Shown: piece by piece, positions 17,543 to 26,226 of the stretch
Numbering within the stretch: the first letter of the stretch is position 1
How the letters are laid out: each line of letters begins with the position of its first letter
NCBI RefSeq assembly: GCF_000195295.1
Contig: NC_015388.1
Span: 2,852,001-2,916,000 of the forward strand
Direction: 5' to 3'
Length of the DNA: 64,000 nt
Origin: Desulfobacca acetoxidans DSM 11109
GTDB taxonomy: Bacteria > Desulfobacterota > Desulfobaccia > Desulfobaccales > Desulfobaccaceae
Translations under genes and position numbers: made by a program
The notes under the pieces: generated by a model
Databases searched by the model: none
What the model was told of the DNA's origin: nothing
What the model saw: the letters and a program-made list of their open reading frames with translations, nothing else

Positions 17543-18261
17543 AATTCCCTCCTCATCGATAAAGATAGCTATAAGGACTCCTTAGTTCGATAAAGCAACC
17601 TCACACTCCTGCCAATAAACCTTTTTCACCTCCTCCTTTGAAAGTTAGAAAGACGCATCATCCGTCCTTATATTGCAATATTTTTGCCATATTTGATACT
17701 AAAAGCTAAACTGGAGACCCCGTAGAAGACTTTTAGGACTTGGTGGCATGGCGGGTAGTCTAACCCGGATTCGGCTAAGTAGGCAGTTAAACAAGAGGAG
17801 CTGGCGCCTGAAGACACCAGGAGAATTGGAGGAAAAATTAACTGAAAATCATTTTTTATTGCTAAATCGCCTCATAAGATTGTTCAAAATACGCCCCGGA
17901 TTTGCCATGGCCCTATTGCTAAGACAAACCTCCCTGCTCCCCTTTGGTCTAAACATTCTAATATTTATTTCCAATAGTTAAGTGGAATATTAACCGCCGT
18001 CTTCAAAATACGGACAAAGAAGAAATCAGCGTAATTTATGAGAATTTTATTTTTAATCTTTAATTGACTCAAAAATTAATTTTTGATCACGGGTCGAAAA
18101 TAAGACTAGGTTCGTCCAATATTAAGACGTCTATGGATTTTTCTTCAATTGATTTTTTGTTATCTTAAGTATCAATAAGAATCTCCAATTGATGGCATGG
18201 AAGATTTTTCCACTGTTCAGCCCAAAACCTGCCGAAAGGGCAAGATGTACCGATACAATGA
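17543..18261. other. Long AT-rich intergenic region
   Basis: About 720 nt between the MFS start and the hemL stop. It holds the sigma-54 element at 17674-17689. I see no convincing coding frame, tRNA or repeat in the rest; activator binding sites for the sigma-54 promoter would be expected in it. Confidence 0.5.
17674..17689 (-). promoter_or_regulatory. Sigma-54 (RpoN) promoter upstream of the MFS gene
   Basis: On the minus strand TGGCAAAAATATTGCA: GG and GC dinucleotides exactly 10 nt apart, as in TGGCAC-N5-TTGCA. It lies 132 nt before the MFS start codon and points toward it. Confidence 0.65.
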
Positions 18262-19545
18262 CTACTTACAATCTAAGAGAGCTTTTTCGCCAGCCGACAG
18301 AGCCTTTTGCAGGTCTTCCGGGGAATGTGCCAGTGACACAAACCAGGCCTCAAATTGGGACGGGGGCAGATAGACCCCCTGAGCTAACATTGCCTGAAAA
18401 AACTGCTGGAATCGTCCCGTGTCACTGGTCTGAGCCTCCACCAGATTATTAACCGGACAATCGGTAAAGAATATCGTGAACATGGACCCTTCCCGGTTGA
18501 TGCGCAGGGGAAGCTTCATTAGATGAGCCAGGGCCGAAATCTGCTCTGTAAAATAGCAGCCTTTTTCCTCCAGATCTTCATAGGTCCCAGGTTCGGCAAG
18601 GATTTTTAAGGTTGCCAATCCGGCCGCCATGGCCAGCGGGTTGCCGGACAGAGTGCCGGCCTGGTAAACCGGCCCCACCGGCGCCATCTGTTCCATCAGG
18701 TCCCGCCGGCCACCATACGCCCCTACCGGCAGGCCGCCGCCGATAACTTTTCCCAGACAGGTAAGGTCAGGAGTGACCCCAAACTTTTTCTGGGCGCCGC
18801 CCCAGGCCACTCGAAACCCGGTAATCACCTCATCAAAGATAAGAACGATACTCCTCTGGTCACATAAGCGCCGCAGGCCCGGTAGGAAATCCGGCTGTGG
18901 GAGAACCACCCCCATATTACCGGCCACCGGTTCCACGATGAGGGCAGCGATATCCCCGGCATGGTGCTCCATTGCCTGCACTACAGCGTTCAGGTCATTG
19001 TAAGCTACCGAGATAGTAAGGGAGGCAATCTCCTCTGGTACGCCCGGGCTGCCGGGGATGCCCTGGGTGAGGACGCCGCTGCCCGCCTGTACCAGCAAGG
19101 TATCAGCGTGCCCGTGGTAGCCGCCGTCAAATTTGATGATTTTTTTCCGTCCAGTAGCCGCGCGCGCCAACCGCAGGGCGCTCATAGTCGCTTCCGTACC
19201 GGAATTAACCAGTCGGACCATCTCCAATCCCGAAACGGCATCGATCAATAAATCTGCCAGCTCTACTTCCGCCGGGGTGGGCGCGCCGTAGCTGGTACCG
19301 GCGGCAGCGGCCTTCTGTACCGCCTCCAAAACCTTGGGATGGGCATGGCCAACAATCATTGGGCCCCAGGATCCGACAAAATCGAGGTAAACGTTGCCAT
19401 CAACATCAATAATGTGCGGCCCCTGCGCCCGGGCGATAAACCGCGGCGACATTCCCATAGCCCGCCAAGCCCGCACCGGGCTGTTGACCCCACCCGGCAT
19501 CAGACGCCGGGCCTGCTGGAAAAGCTGTTCCGAATGTGTGATCAT
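18262..19545 (-). CDS. hemL: Glutamate-1-semialdehyde 2,1-aminomutase
   Basis: PLP enzyme that converts glutamate-1-semialdehyde to 5-aminolevulinate in the C5 tetrapyrrole pathway. About 427 residues from the ATG at 19545, chosen because AAGGA lies 6 nt before it in a run of three Met codons. Motifs: PGGVNSPVRAW, DFVGSWGPMIVGHAHP, VNSGTEATMSALRLAR, FDGGYHGHADTLL, LIFDEVITGFR and the PLP-Lys segment CLGKVIGGGLPVGAYGG. It lies downstream of a siroheme decarboxylase gene on the same strand, so the cluster is devoted to tetrapyrroles. Confidence 0.95.
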   Translation of the reverse strand: MITHSEQLFQQARRLMPGGVNSPVRAWRAMGMSPRFIARAQGPHIIDVDGNVYLDFVGSWGPMIVGHAHPKVLEAVQKAAAAGTSYGAPTPAEVELADLLIDAVSGLEMVRLVNSGTEATMSALRLARAATGRKKIIKFDGGYHGHADTLLVQAGSGVLTQGIPGSPGVPEEIASLTISVAYNDLNAVVQAMEHHAGDIAALIVEPVAGNMGVVLPQPDFLPGLRRLCDQRSIVLIFDEVITGFRVAWGGAQKKFGVTPDLTCLGKVIGGGLPVGAYGGRRDLMEQMAPVGPVYQAGTLSGNPLAMAAGLATLKILAEPGTYEDLEEKGCYFTEQISALAHLMKLPLRINREGSMFTIFFTDCPVNNLVEAQTSDTGRFQQFFQAMLAQGVYLPPSQFEAWFVSLAHSPEDLQKALSAGEKALLDCK

Positions 19546-19594
19546 CATCATTCCTTCATCAGTCCTGAGTGCTGAGCAAAAAACATAATCCGGA

Positions 19595-19622
19595 GGGTGG
19601 AAAAGCGAAGTGCATCCCACCA
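19595..19622. repeat. Dispersed hairpin repeat, family C
   Basis: GGTGGAAAAGCGAAG-TGCATCCCACC, an imperfect palindrome in the hemL/ahb spacer; a diverged copy in the opposite orientation is at 31681-31710. Confidence 0.55.
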
Positions 19623-19724
19623 TTCCAAGTCTTAAAGGCTATATGCTGTGGCAAGATTGAATATTATACCGCAATAATGCGGCACATCGTGACGGTCAAA
19701 CCCTTCTTCCCAAACCCCCGATAC

Positions 19725-20204
19725 TCATCGTTCCCGGTTTTGAAAATACCGCATCGTGGTTTTTTTTAATTCAACGTCGCTAAAGAGAAGTTCATAATCG
19801 GCAATGCCGGTCTGGGCGGCTAGACGCCGGGCGATCGCTTCGCATTCTTCCTGTGTCCGCCCGTGAATCATGGTAAACATATTATAGGGCCAGGGGCCCG
19901 CTACCTGGCGCTCATAACAGTGGGTTACTTCGCGGCAGGCGGCCATCAGATGGCCTACCCGCTCCACCTCCGCCGCCGGAACGACCCAGGCGGCCATGGC
20001 ATTTGCTTGAAAACCGGAGATGCGGTGCCTGATAGTGGCTCCGAAGCGTCGTATATAACCCTGCTCCATCAGATGCTGGATAACCGTTACCAGGATTTCT
20101 TCATCCAGTTCCAGTTCCGCCGCGATTTCTTGGAAAGGCCGCGAGCAGACCTCAAGATCCCGCTGGAGTCCGTGGACAACCTTTTTTTCCAATTCATTAA
20201 GCAT
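19725..20204 (-). CDS. ahbB: Siroheme decarboxylase subunit (AhbB-like, Lrp/AsnC fold)
   Basis: About 159 residues from the ATG at 20204. An N-terminal winged helix (NELEKKVVHGLQRDLEVCSRPF, IRRFGATIRHRISGF) precedes an Lrp-like alpha/beta domain with VTHCYERQVAGPWPYNMF and a C-terminal ELKKTTMRYF, the pattern of AhbA/AhbB/NirDLGH proteins. AhbAB removes two acetate side chains from siroheme to give didecarboxysiroheme in the alternative haem or d1 pathways. Usually A and B are adjacent; only one is here. Assignment to B rather than A rests on the RRFGA and KKT-x-M-x-YF ends. The start overlaps the ModE-like gene by 8 nt. Confidence 0.8.
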   Translation of the reverse strand: MLNELEKKVVHGLQRDLEVCSRPFQEIAAELELDEEILVTVIQHLMEQGYIRRFGATIRHRISGFQANAMAAWVVPAAEVERVGHLMAACREVTHCYERQVAGPWPYNMFTMIHGRTQEECEAIARRLAAQTGIADYELLFSDVELKKTTMRYFQNRER

Positions 20205-20562
20205 GTTGGACTGATCGACGCAGGAGCCGTAAAAAACTTCCTTTGTGCTCCTCACAAAACACTGCCATGTCTTGTTCCAGGGACAAGAACTCTTCGATAA
20301 ACAATCTGGCCAGCGGAGTCAGAATCAGCTTTTGCCCTCGCCCCTCTGCCGGTACCTTCTCCACCAGATGACGGCCCAACCGTTTTTCCGAGGATTTCAG
20401 CCGCCCCCAGGCCGCTCTATATGACATCCCCATCTTGCGGGCTGTCTCCGCCAAGGAGCCGTATTCCAGGATACCGCGTAAAAGTTCTACCCGGCCGCGG
20501 CCAAAAAGGACCTCCCCGTCCTGCTCCAACCAAACTTTATAGTGAATCTGTATATCCGACAT
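20197..20562 (-). CDS. ModE-like N-terminal HTH regulator
   Basis: A 121-residue protein made only of the LysR-type winged helix found at the ModE N-terminus: KVWLEQDGEVLFGRGRVELL, LAETARKMGMSYRAAWGRLKSSE, GGG-less RGQKLILTPLARLFIEEF. It lacks the C-terminal molybdate-binding domains, so metal sensing is not implied. It is probably a DNA-binding regulator; the 8-nt overlap with the siroheme decarboxylase gene couples its synthesis to tetrapyrrole enzymes. The target is unknown; autoregulation of this cluster is a reasonable inference. Confidence 0.8.
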   Translation of the reverse strand: MSDIQIHYKVWLEQDGEVLFGRGRVELLRGILEYGSLAETARKMGMSYRAAWGRLKSSEKRLGRHLVEKVPAEGRGQKLILTPLARLFIEEFLSLEQDMAVFCEEHKGSFLRLLRRSVQHA

Positions 20563-20774
20563 GATGACAATTGCACCTCGGCAATAATCAAGAATAATCC
20601 GGCAATCTATAGCTGCGTCGTCAAGAGGCGCGGCAGGTTGAAAATATTATAACACGATCACCGATGGCGAAAAAGCTTGACCTCGAGTTGACAATCTGCT
20701 ACATATTGGCAAGTAATCCTGGTAAGTTATAAGCACCGCGAGTATTGCCAGTCTACATGAGAATTGAGAAAGTG

Positions 20775-21401
20775 ATGCCTTTGGGCAACCGGACCCTGAT
20801 CCATACCTTTTCCCTGACCCTGGTGAGCATCCTGGCGTTGCTGTTCCTGCCCGAAGCCCTCCATGCCGAGAGGTTCATCCGGGTATGCAAAAAAGGGGTG
20901 ATTTGTTATTATTTTTCCAACCGGCCAACGCCAACCAGCCATATTGCCACATATGCCGGACGTGGCAGGATTAAACTCTGTGCCTCGACTGCCGGTCGGC
21001 GGCGGTCGGCCAGGGAACTGGAACCCCTGATCGAGGCGGCCAGCCGCCGGCATAATCTGCCGCCAGCGCTGATCAAGGCCGTCATCCGGGTTGAATCGAA
21101 CTTTAATCCTGCCGCCACTTCTCCCAAAGGCGCCCAAGGCCTGATGCAATTGATGCCGGGTACCGCCGAGCAATTACAGGTGAGCGATCCTTATGACGTT
21201 CAGGAAAACATCCACGGAGGAACTCGTTATCTCCGGATGTTATTGGAGAAATTCGGTTTTAAACTTCCTCTGGCCCTGGCTGCCTATAATGCCGGACCGC
21301 AAAGGGTAGAAAAGCGGCAGGATGTTCCCAACATCCCCGAGACCCAGGCCTTTGTCCGAGATGTCTGCCGTAATTACCTGCAGTATGATCGTCAGAATTA
21401 G
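20775..21401 (+). CDS. Lytic transglycosylase (SLT domain)
   Basis: A secreted peptidoglycan-cleaving enzyme. From the ATG at 20775 it has a signal peptide ending at ALHA, a roughly 50-residue basic linker with two Cys, and an SLT domain (about 75-205): catalytic Glu in IRVESNFNP, then SPKGAQGLMQLMPGTAE, NIHGGTRYLRMLL and LALAAYNAGPQRV. Starts at 20757 (ATG) or 20745 (TTG) are possible, but the signal peptide fits 20775 best. TTGACA at 20689 may be the -35 element. Confidence 0.9.
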   Translation: MPLGNRTLIHTFSLTLVSILALLFLPEALHAERFIRVCKKGVICYYFSNRPTPTSHIATYAGRGRIKLCASTAGRRRSARELEPLIEAASRRHNLPPALIKAVIRVESNFNPAATSPKGAQGLMQLMPGTAEQLQVSDPYDVQENIHGGTRYLRMLLEKFGFKLPLALAAYNAGPQRVEKRQDVPNIPETQAFVRDVCRNYLQYDRQN

Positions 21402-21526
21402 TGTAGGGTTGATATTGAGTCATTAATTCTGCTGCTTCTGTTTTCCCCCCAGACCTCTGTTCGGGTCTGAGCCGGGTTTTTTGGCGGTGCGGTCTTGTTA
21501 TCCCGGTTTATCGTCCCGGCTTCATG

Positions 21527-21769
21527 CTAGTCTGAAAAATAATCCATTTCGTCCGAATCATCCAGGATACTTTTATTGATGAATCGATAGAGACTACCGA
21601 CCCATTCCAATTCGTTGGCCAACTCCGAATTGGCGAAAATCCACTCTCCGTGGCGGTCTTTGGCTATGATGACAATTTCTTCGATGTCATCCAAATCCTG
21701 ATAGAACCTTTCCACAACTTCTTTTACAGACCTTTTGGCTTTTTCAAAAGGAATGATATTCTTTGTCAT
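21527..21769 (-). CDS. Small acidic hypothetical protein (80 aa)
   Basis: Unrecognised. An acidic protein with a PAS-like stretch VIIAKDRHGEWIFANSEL in the middle, which may be the beta-strand core of a minimal sensor domain, though that is a guess. Its start ATG at 21769 has AGGGAGAG upstream, a fair ribosome site. It stands alone. Confidence 0.65.
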   Translation of the reverse strand: MTKNIIPFEKAKRSVKEVVERFYQDLDDIEEIVIIAKDRHGEWIFANSELANELEWVGSLYRFINKSILDDSDEMDYFSD

Positions 21770-21860
21770 AACTCTCCCTAAGCAATCCTTATATCGTGGG
21801 CTGCCTATCTTTGCCGGACATACTATTTAATACTATCTGCCATGCTTGCAAAATCACCTA

Positions 21861-21922
21861 CAAACCATGAAAATGGTTTATTGCTAGCGCAGGCTTTCGA
21901 GCCTGTGCCGAGGTTATTTCCC
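21861..21922 (+). repeat. Dispersed hairpin repeat, family A (copy 2)
   Basis: CAAACCATGAAAATGG, then GCGCAGGCT-TTCG-AGCCTGTGC, then AGGTTATTTCC. It lies downstream of the 600-aa gene. Confidence 0.75.
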
Positions 21923-21981
21923 TGTACAAACAGGTATGAAGTATCCTTTAGAAATAGATTTTGTAGATGCCCCGTAGCCTG

Positions 21982-23784
21982 TTATTTAATCCGCTGACCG
22001 GAAATCTCCTGAGCCGCCGTCGGGTGAGAAGAAGACTCTCTCAGAAGGAGTCGGGCAAAAGTTCCTTCTTCTTCGGCTTTTTTTATCCGATGGCGATCAT
22101 GCAAAAGATCTTCTCGCAAGACCTGCAGTCGCCGAAGCATTATCCATAAGGTGCGTTTATAGTGATGTTGGGGTGCCTCGGTCAACTGGGCGATATTTTT
22201 TAAACAGGGGTTAGAGCCGATGAGCATGAGGATGGTCAGACACTTATCGAACAGATCGTCATAGTAATGAAGTATTTCCTCATAATTGTCTTCAATAAAC
22301 TCTATCGCCAGAGCCAGCATTTTGACCAGGGTCAGTCGATGATCGTACGGAGGACGCCGTAAGGCCAGTTTTTCCAGTTGTTGAATGTGATGTGATTGCT
22401 GCAAATAGGCGATCTTGGAGAGCACCTCGCGATGCAATTCAGGATATTTCTGAAAATACTGCTTGTTCTCCGGATTTAAAATATAGGTATGTAGGGTCTT
22501 CTTAAATTCTTCGAAGAACTCCCGGCTATAGGCCGTTAGGCGGCGCTGGTTTTTGCTCAGCCAGGCATACAAGAATTTCAGGCGGTCATCGTGATTTTTG
22601 GTAGAGTTGATTATACCTTCCTGTCGATAAGAAATCCCTCCGAGGTATTCGCCCCGAATGATATCGTTCAACGTCACCAGGAAGCTGCGCGTGTCTTTGA
22701 TAATATTTAAAGAGGTTCGCTCCCCGCTAATGGGGTGAATAAGCTCCTGTCTGATGACCGACAGGGCACGGTCCTCCTGGACATTATTACGGCCATATTT
22801 ATGCTGCATGTAGGTGACCTTGACAATCACCACCCGACGGTCGGCGTCTACGTAAAAGCCTTTTTCCCGCAGATTTTCATGGATATCCTGGCGATCCGAA
22901 TGCACTCGCACTAAGGCGGTTTTTTCCACTACCGGATACCGCTTCTGTTCCATGCCGTTCAAGCTGGTAATCACCCGGTCTGAGGCGCCCAACACCTTTA
23001 TAATATACTGTTCTTTCAGACGGCTTAATTTTCGGGCGAACAGGGCGCTGGAGGTGCGGCGCTCTGAAGAAATAGGGAAACCATAGAGCTCCATTAAAAA
23101 TTGATAGACAAAGGTGCGATGTTTTTCATACGAGGCATGATCCTTGAGCTTGAATTTGCCGATACGCCGGCCGAAGGTCTTCAATTCGGCATCTAAATCG
23201 GAAGGAAAAGAGGCATAGCAACCTAAAAGGCGAAAAACGCCGGTTTGGTCGCGGGCAATAACATGGGCTCGATCCATATGCAGCAGAAAAGCTAATACCT
23301 CTTCATAAGAGGACAGGTCGGTAAGATCGTGCTGTAGAAACCTGGCCTTGAAATCAACCCGCAGCTCCTTGGTCAGATGCGGCAGAAATTTCTCGAGGCT
23401 ATCCTTCTGCAATCGATCCCGGCTGCTCAGCCGGCGCGGCTTTACAGGTCCTTTATCCGCCGGAGCTTCGATCAGGCTGTGCAGGAGGTCAAACTGAAAT
23501 ACTTCCTGCTGGTACTCCAAAGGACGGTTGAGAACAATCATACTAAAGGAAGGCAGAAATTTATATTCGCAAAAATTAACTTCAAAAGAAGGCAGCAATT
23601 CCCGGCCGTCAATCAGGGGATATTCCCCATTATAAGGTTCCAATAGCCCCTTTTTGATATGAATATATTCCAAAAAATCTTTCAGGAGCTGACGATCCGT
23701 AATTTTTCTGCTTCCGGCCTGTACCTCCGCCAGGGAGATATTGTCGCCCAAACGCACTTCGGAGAAATAGGCAGGAAGACTCAC
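21982..23784 (-). CDS. Large hypothetical protein (600 aa)
   Basis: I do not recognise this family. It is a soluble, mostly alpha-helical, charged protein with no signal peptide, membrane segment or nucleotide-binding loop. The middle (about 270-380) has mixed beta character with VIVKVTYMQHKYGRNN; the C-terminal half is helical with a conserved-looking YDHRLTLVKMLALAIEFIEDNYEEI segment in two pieces. The tail is rich in Glu and Ser. It starts with GTG at 23784, 4 nt after yjbQ, in the pyrR operon, so it is co-expressed with YjbQ and the 409-aa unknown. It may be a lineage-specific RNA- or stress-related protein, but nothing in it proves that. Confidence 0.7.
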   Translation of the reverse strand: MSLPAYFSEVRLGDNISLAEVQAGSRKITDRQLLKDFLEYIHIKKGLLEPYNGEYPLIDGRELLPSFEVNFCEYKFLPSFSMIVLNRPLEYQQEVFQFDLLHSLIEAPADKGPVKPRRLSSRDRLQKDSLEKFLPHLTKELRVDFKARFLQHDLTDLSSYEEVLAFLLHMDRAHVIARDQTGVFRLLGCYASFPSDLDAELKTFGRRIGKFKLKDHASYEKHRTFVYQFLMELYGFPISSERRTSSALFARKLSRLKEQYIIKVLGASDRVITSLNGMEQKRYPVVEKTALVRVHSDRQDIHENLREKGFYVDADRRVVIVKVTYMQHKYGRNNVQEDRALSVIRQELIHPISGERTSLNIIKDTRSFLVTLNDIIRGEYLGGISYRQEGIINSTKNHDDRLKFLYAWLSKNQRRLTAYSREFFEEFKKTLHTYILNPENKQYFQKYPELHREVLSKIAYLQQSHHIQQLEKLALRRPPYDHRLTLVKMLALAIEFIEDNYEEILHYYDDLFDKCLTILMLIGSNPCLKNIAQLTEAPQHHYKRTLWIMLRRLQVLREDLLHDRHRIKKAEEEGTFARLLLRESSSHPTAAQEISGQRIK

Positions 23785-23788
23785 GAGT

Positions 23789-24187
23789 TCAACCCTGGAG
23801 AAACTTGACTTTTACCTGCCGCCGGCGTGGACCGTCAAACTCACACAGAAAGATTCCCTGCCAGGTCCCCAGTACCAGGCGCCCCGACTCGATCAGGACT
23901 GCTGCCGTGGAACCGGTGAGCGTAGTCTTGATATGGGCCGGAGAATTGCCCTCGGCATGTCGGTACGGTTCATCCGCCCGTATGATCTTGTTCAACACCA
24001 TCAAAATATCGGCTTTGACACTCGGATCGGCATTCTCATTAATCGTGATCCCGGCAGTGGTGTGTGGGGAATACAAAAAGCAGACGCCATCCATGGGGCC
24101 GTGCCTGGCAACCAGATCCCGTATCGCCGCAGTTATATCCAGCAGCTCGGTGGATGCGTTGGTTTTGACCTCCAAGGTGTAGGTCAT
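23789..24187 (-). CDS. yjbQ: YjbQ/UPF0047 family protein
   Basis: About 132 residues from the ATG at 24187, with AAGGAGACAATC before it. The family signature is clear: DGVCFLYSPHTTAGITINENADP, HAEGNSPAHIKTTLTGS and LGTWQGIFLCEFDGPR. YjbQ-type proteins have weak thiamine-phosphate-synthase activity, but their physiological role is unsettled. It sits between two large unknown genes in the pyrR operon, 16 nt after the 409-aa gene. Confidence 0.92.
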   Translation of the reverse strand: MTYTLEVKTNASTELLDITAAIRDLVARHGPMDGVCFLYSPHTTAGITINENADPSVKADILMVLNKIIRADEPYRHAEGNSPAHIKTTLTGSTAAVLIESGRLVLGTWQGIFLCEFDGPRRRQVKVKFLQG

Positions 24188-24203
24188 GATTGTCTCCTTA
24201 CCA

Positions 24204-25433
24204 CTAAGCATCGGTAATAATTAAGCCTTGACGTTCCTGTGATTGTTGCGCCTGGCTCTCCTTGGCCGCATCATACATTTCTTTCAGCGGCCGCATCAAC
24301 AGATTGGCAAGGAAAGGGTTTTTCTGTTCCAGGATAGTGCGTTCCCGCAACAGGTCCTCCCCGGCGGCTTGAGCCTGCCGGGCCAGATGCGGCCTGCCGG
24401 TATGGTCCAGATAATAGGCCATCTCCAACAGACGTTGACTCAACAGGCGAGTTTTCTCAAACGGGAAGAATTCTTGATGGGCTTCCTCCATGACCCTTGC
24501 CATCCGGGAGATGCGTTGCTCGGGAGAGAGGATGAGGGGACTCTCATCGATCGCAACGATCTTTTCCAGCCAGGGCGTCAATTCCTCGGAGCTAAAGTTC
24601 CAATTCCAGAAATCTTCCTCTTTTAACAACTCTCCTGCTTCTTTCAAGTACTGTGCAGCTTCGTCAACATCTAACTCGGGGAGAAGTTCTGTAAGGTCAG
24701 GTGCTTCCTCCAGGGGTAGCCGCTTCAATAACTGCGAACGCACCTTCTTGTAGGCGGCGCCTCCCTCCTCGGAAGCGTCCGGCTGGAGCTGGTAGGCATT
24801 CTCAATGAGTTTTAGGGCATAGGAAGCCGGAACCTCCACGAGTTCTCCCGGCATGTTTCTCCTGGTGTCCTCGAGGTATTTTTTAGCCCCTTTTTTGCTG
24901 ATCTGAAGCAGGTAAGCATCTTTGAGGCCCTCACTATCGTTGCAGATCGCCAGGAAGAGATAAAAAGTCATTCTTTCCCAGGGCAATTGCAGAATAACCA
25001 TACGGCTGCCATTGCCTTCAATGCGGCTGACATAACCACGCCCCGGTTCCGGGCTGACCGGCGGGAGTAGCATCGGCGCAGTCTCCGGCTTGAGCAACTC
25101 TGCCGGAATCTTTACCCCCTCGGTTTTTAAACGGTGATAGGCCTTTCTTAGAGCCTTCTTGAGAGATTTATTTGTGCTGCCCCCGAAATGCGCCTGTAAA
25201 ACCTCCGGCAGGAGCGGGTGCGTCATTCGCGCCAGGGCCTCGAGCAGGGCCAGTTCAACCGGCGGCTCACCCACCGGATTGGCTGCCAATAATTCTATAA
25301 TGTGGTGTCTGTCTGCCTGACTCAGGAGGGCCTCATGCACCTTAACTGCCACCGGACTTATGACTTCACGTATTTCAGCAGGCAGGCTGGCCAGAAACCT
25401 GGCCGCCGACCGTGGCAATAAATCTTCTCCCAT
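24204..25433 (-). CDS. Hypothetical protein (409 aa)
   Basis: Unrecognised. Predicted soluble and largely alpha-helical. The N-terminal third contains HEAT-like helices and the segment GGSTNKSLKKALRKAYHRLKTEG in two pieces; a beta-rich middle (GYVSRIEGNGSRMVILQ, then MTFYLFLAICNDSEGLKDAY) resembles a small regulatory domain; the C-terminal half is acidic helices with EELTPWLEKI. No catalytic motif is evident. It begins 5 nt after pyrR and precedes yjbQ by 16 nt, so it belongs to that transcript. Confidence 0.72.
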   Translation of the reverse strand: MGEDLLPRSAARFLASLPAEIREVISPVAVKVHEALLSQADRHHIIELLAANPVGEPPVELALLEALARMTHPLLPEVLQAHFGGSTNKSLKKALRKAYHRLKTEGVKIPAELLKPETAPMLLPPVSPEPGRGYVSRIEGNGSRMVILQLPWERMTFYLFLAICNDSEGLKDAYLLQISKKGAKKYLEDTRRNMPGELVEVPASYALKLIENAYQLQPDASEEGGAAYKKVRSQLLKRLPLEEAPDLTELLPELDVDEAAQYLKEAGELLKEEDFWNWNFSSEELTPWLEKIVAIDESPLILSPEQRISRMARVMEEAHQEFFPFEKTRLLSQRLLEMAYYLDHTGRPHLARQAQAAGEDLLRERTILEQKNPFLANLLMRPLKEMYDAAKESQAQQSQERQGLIITDA

Positions 25434-25438
25434 GTATC

Positions 25439-25996
25439 TTACCCTTTATTTCTGGGGGCGGTTTCAATAACCACCTCATCAGTACGCCCCATTTCCGTCA
25501 GATAGACATTAACTCTCTGGCCGCCGACTAGCGCCAAGGTGCGGCCGACGAAGTCAGGACAAATGGGCAGTTCCCTTCCACCCCGGTCGACAAGGACCGC
25601 CAGCTCAATCCGCCGTGGTCGGCCAAAGTCCGTCAGGGCATCCATAGCGGCCCGCACGGTTCGACCGGTAAATAAGACATCATCGACCAACACCACATCG
25701 ATATCGTCCAGAGAGAAGTCCAGTTCGGTCTTACCTACCTGAGGTTTGTGGCTGATGCGGGTCCAATCGTCCCGGTAGAGGGTAATATCCAGAATCCCCA
25801 CCGGTACGGCTACCGAGGTGCGTATCTGAATCATCTCTCCCAACCGCTGAGCCAAAAAGGCCCCGCCGGTGCGAATACCCACCAATGCCAGAGAAGATAG
25901 ATCAACATTTTTTTCCAATATGGCATCGGCAAGCAGGTTGAGCGTCCGGTGTACCTCTAACGTTGGCATGGCTACTATTTTCTGCACTTCTTCCAT
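25439..25996 (-). CDS. pyrR: PyrR, pyrimidine operon attenuator / uracil phosphoribosyltransferase
   Basis: A 185-residue type I phosphoribosyltransferase. The PRPP-binding loop VVLVDDVLFTGRTVRAAM, the substrate region VGIRTGGAFLAQRL and PVGILDITLYRDD are diagnostic. In Gram-positives PyrR binds pyr mRNA; in proteobacteria its RNA role is less clear and it may serve mainly as a uracil phosphoribosyltransferase. No pyrimidine gene adjoins. It is the first gene of a four-gene operon with two unknown proteins and YjbQ. Confidence 0.92.
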   Translation of the reverse strand: MEEVQKIVAMPTLEVHRTLNLLADAILEKNVDLSSLALVGIRTGGAFLAQRLGEMIQIRTSVAVPVGILDITLYRDDWTRISHKPQVGKTELDFSLDDIDVVLVDDVLFTGRTVRAAMDALTDFGRPRRIELAVLVDRGGRELPICPDFVGRTLALVGGQRVNVYLTEMGRTDEVVIETAPRNKG

Positions 25997-26163
25997 AAAA
26001 AATCCTATCAGAAAATAAGGCCCTTAAAGCGGGATATCCTCCATTACTAACGCAACGGCGCCCCACCGTGGCCACAGTATTGTCAAAAAATGGTTGGCAA
26101 GAGAAGAATTTTCTTTTAAAGTAACACGTTATCAACCTTCAGGCAATAGTTCTTTTTAGATGT

Positions 26164-26188
26164 GTAGGGCGAATCTCGTATTCGCCCT
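26164..26188. repeat. Dispersed hairpin repeat, family B (copy 1)
   Basis: GTAGGGCGAATCTCG-TATTCGCCCT, an interrupted palindrome 39 nt before the glycosyltransferase start. Related units occur at 39.8, 44.2 and 50.6 kb. Confidence 0.6.
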
Positions 26189-26226
26189 CAACTGCTCCAA
26201 CACCGGCTTACACGGCGCGCCATATC

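Noticed and set aside
17748-17981. Frame in the long spacer before hemL
   Set aside because: No ribosome site, no recognisable motif, AT-rich and random in composition.
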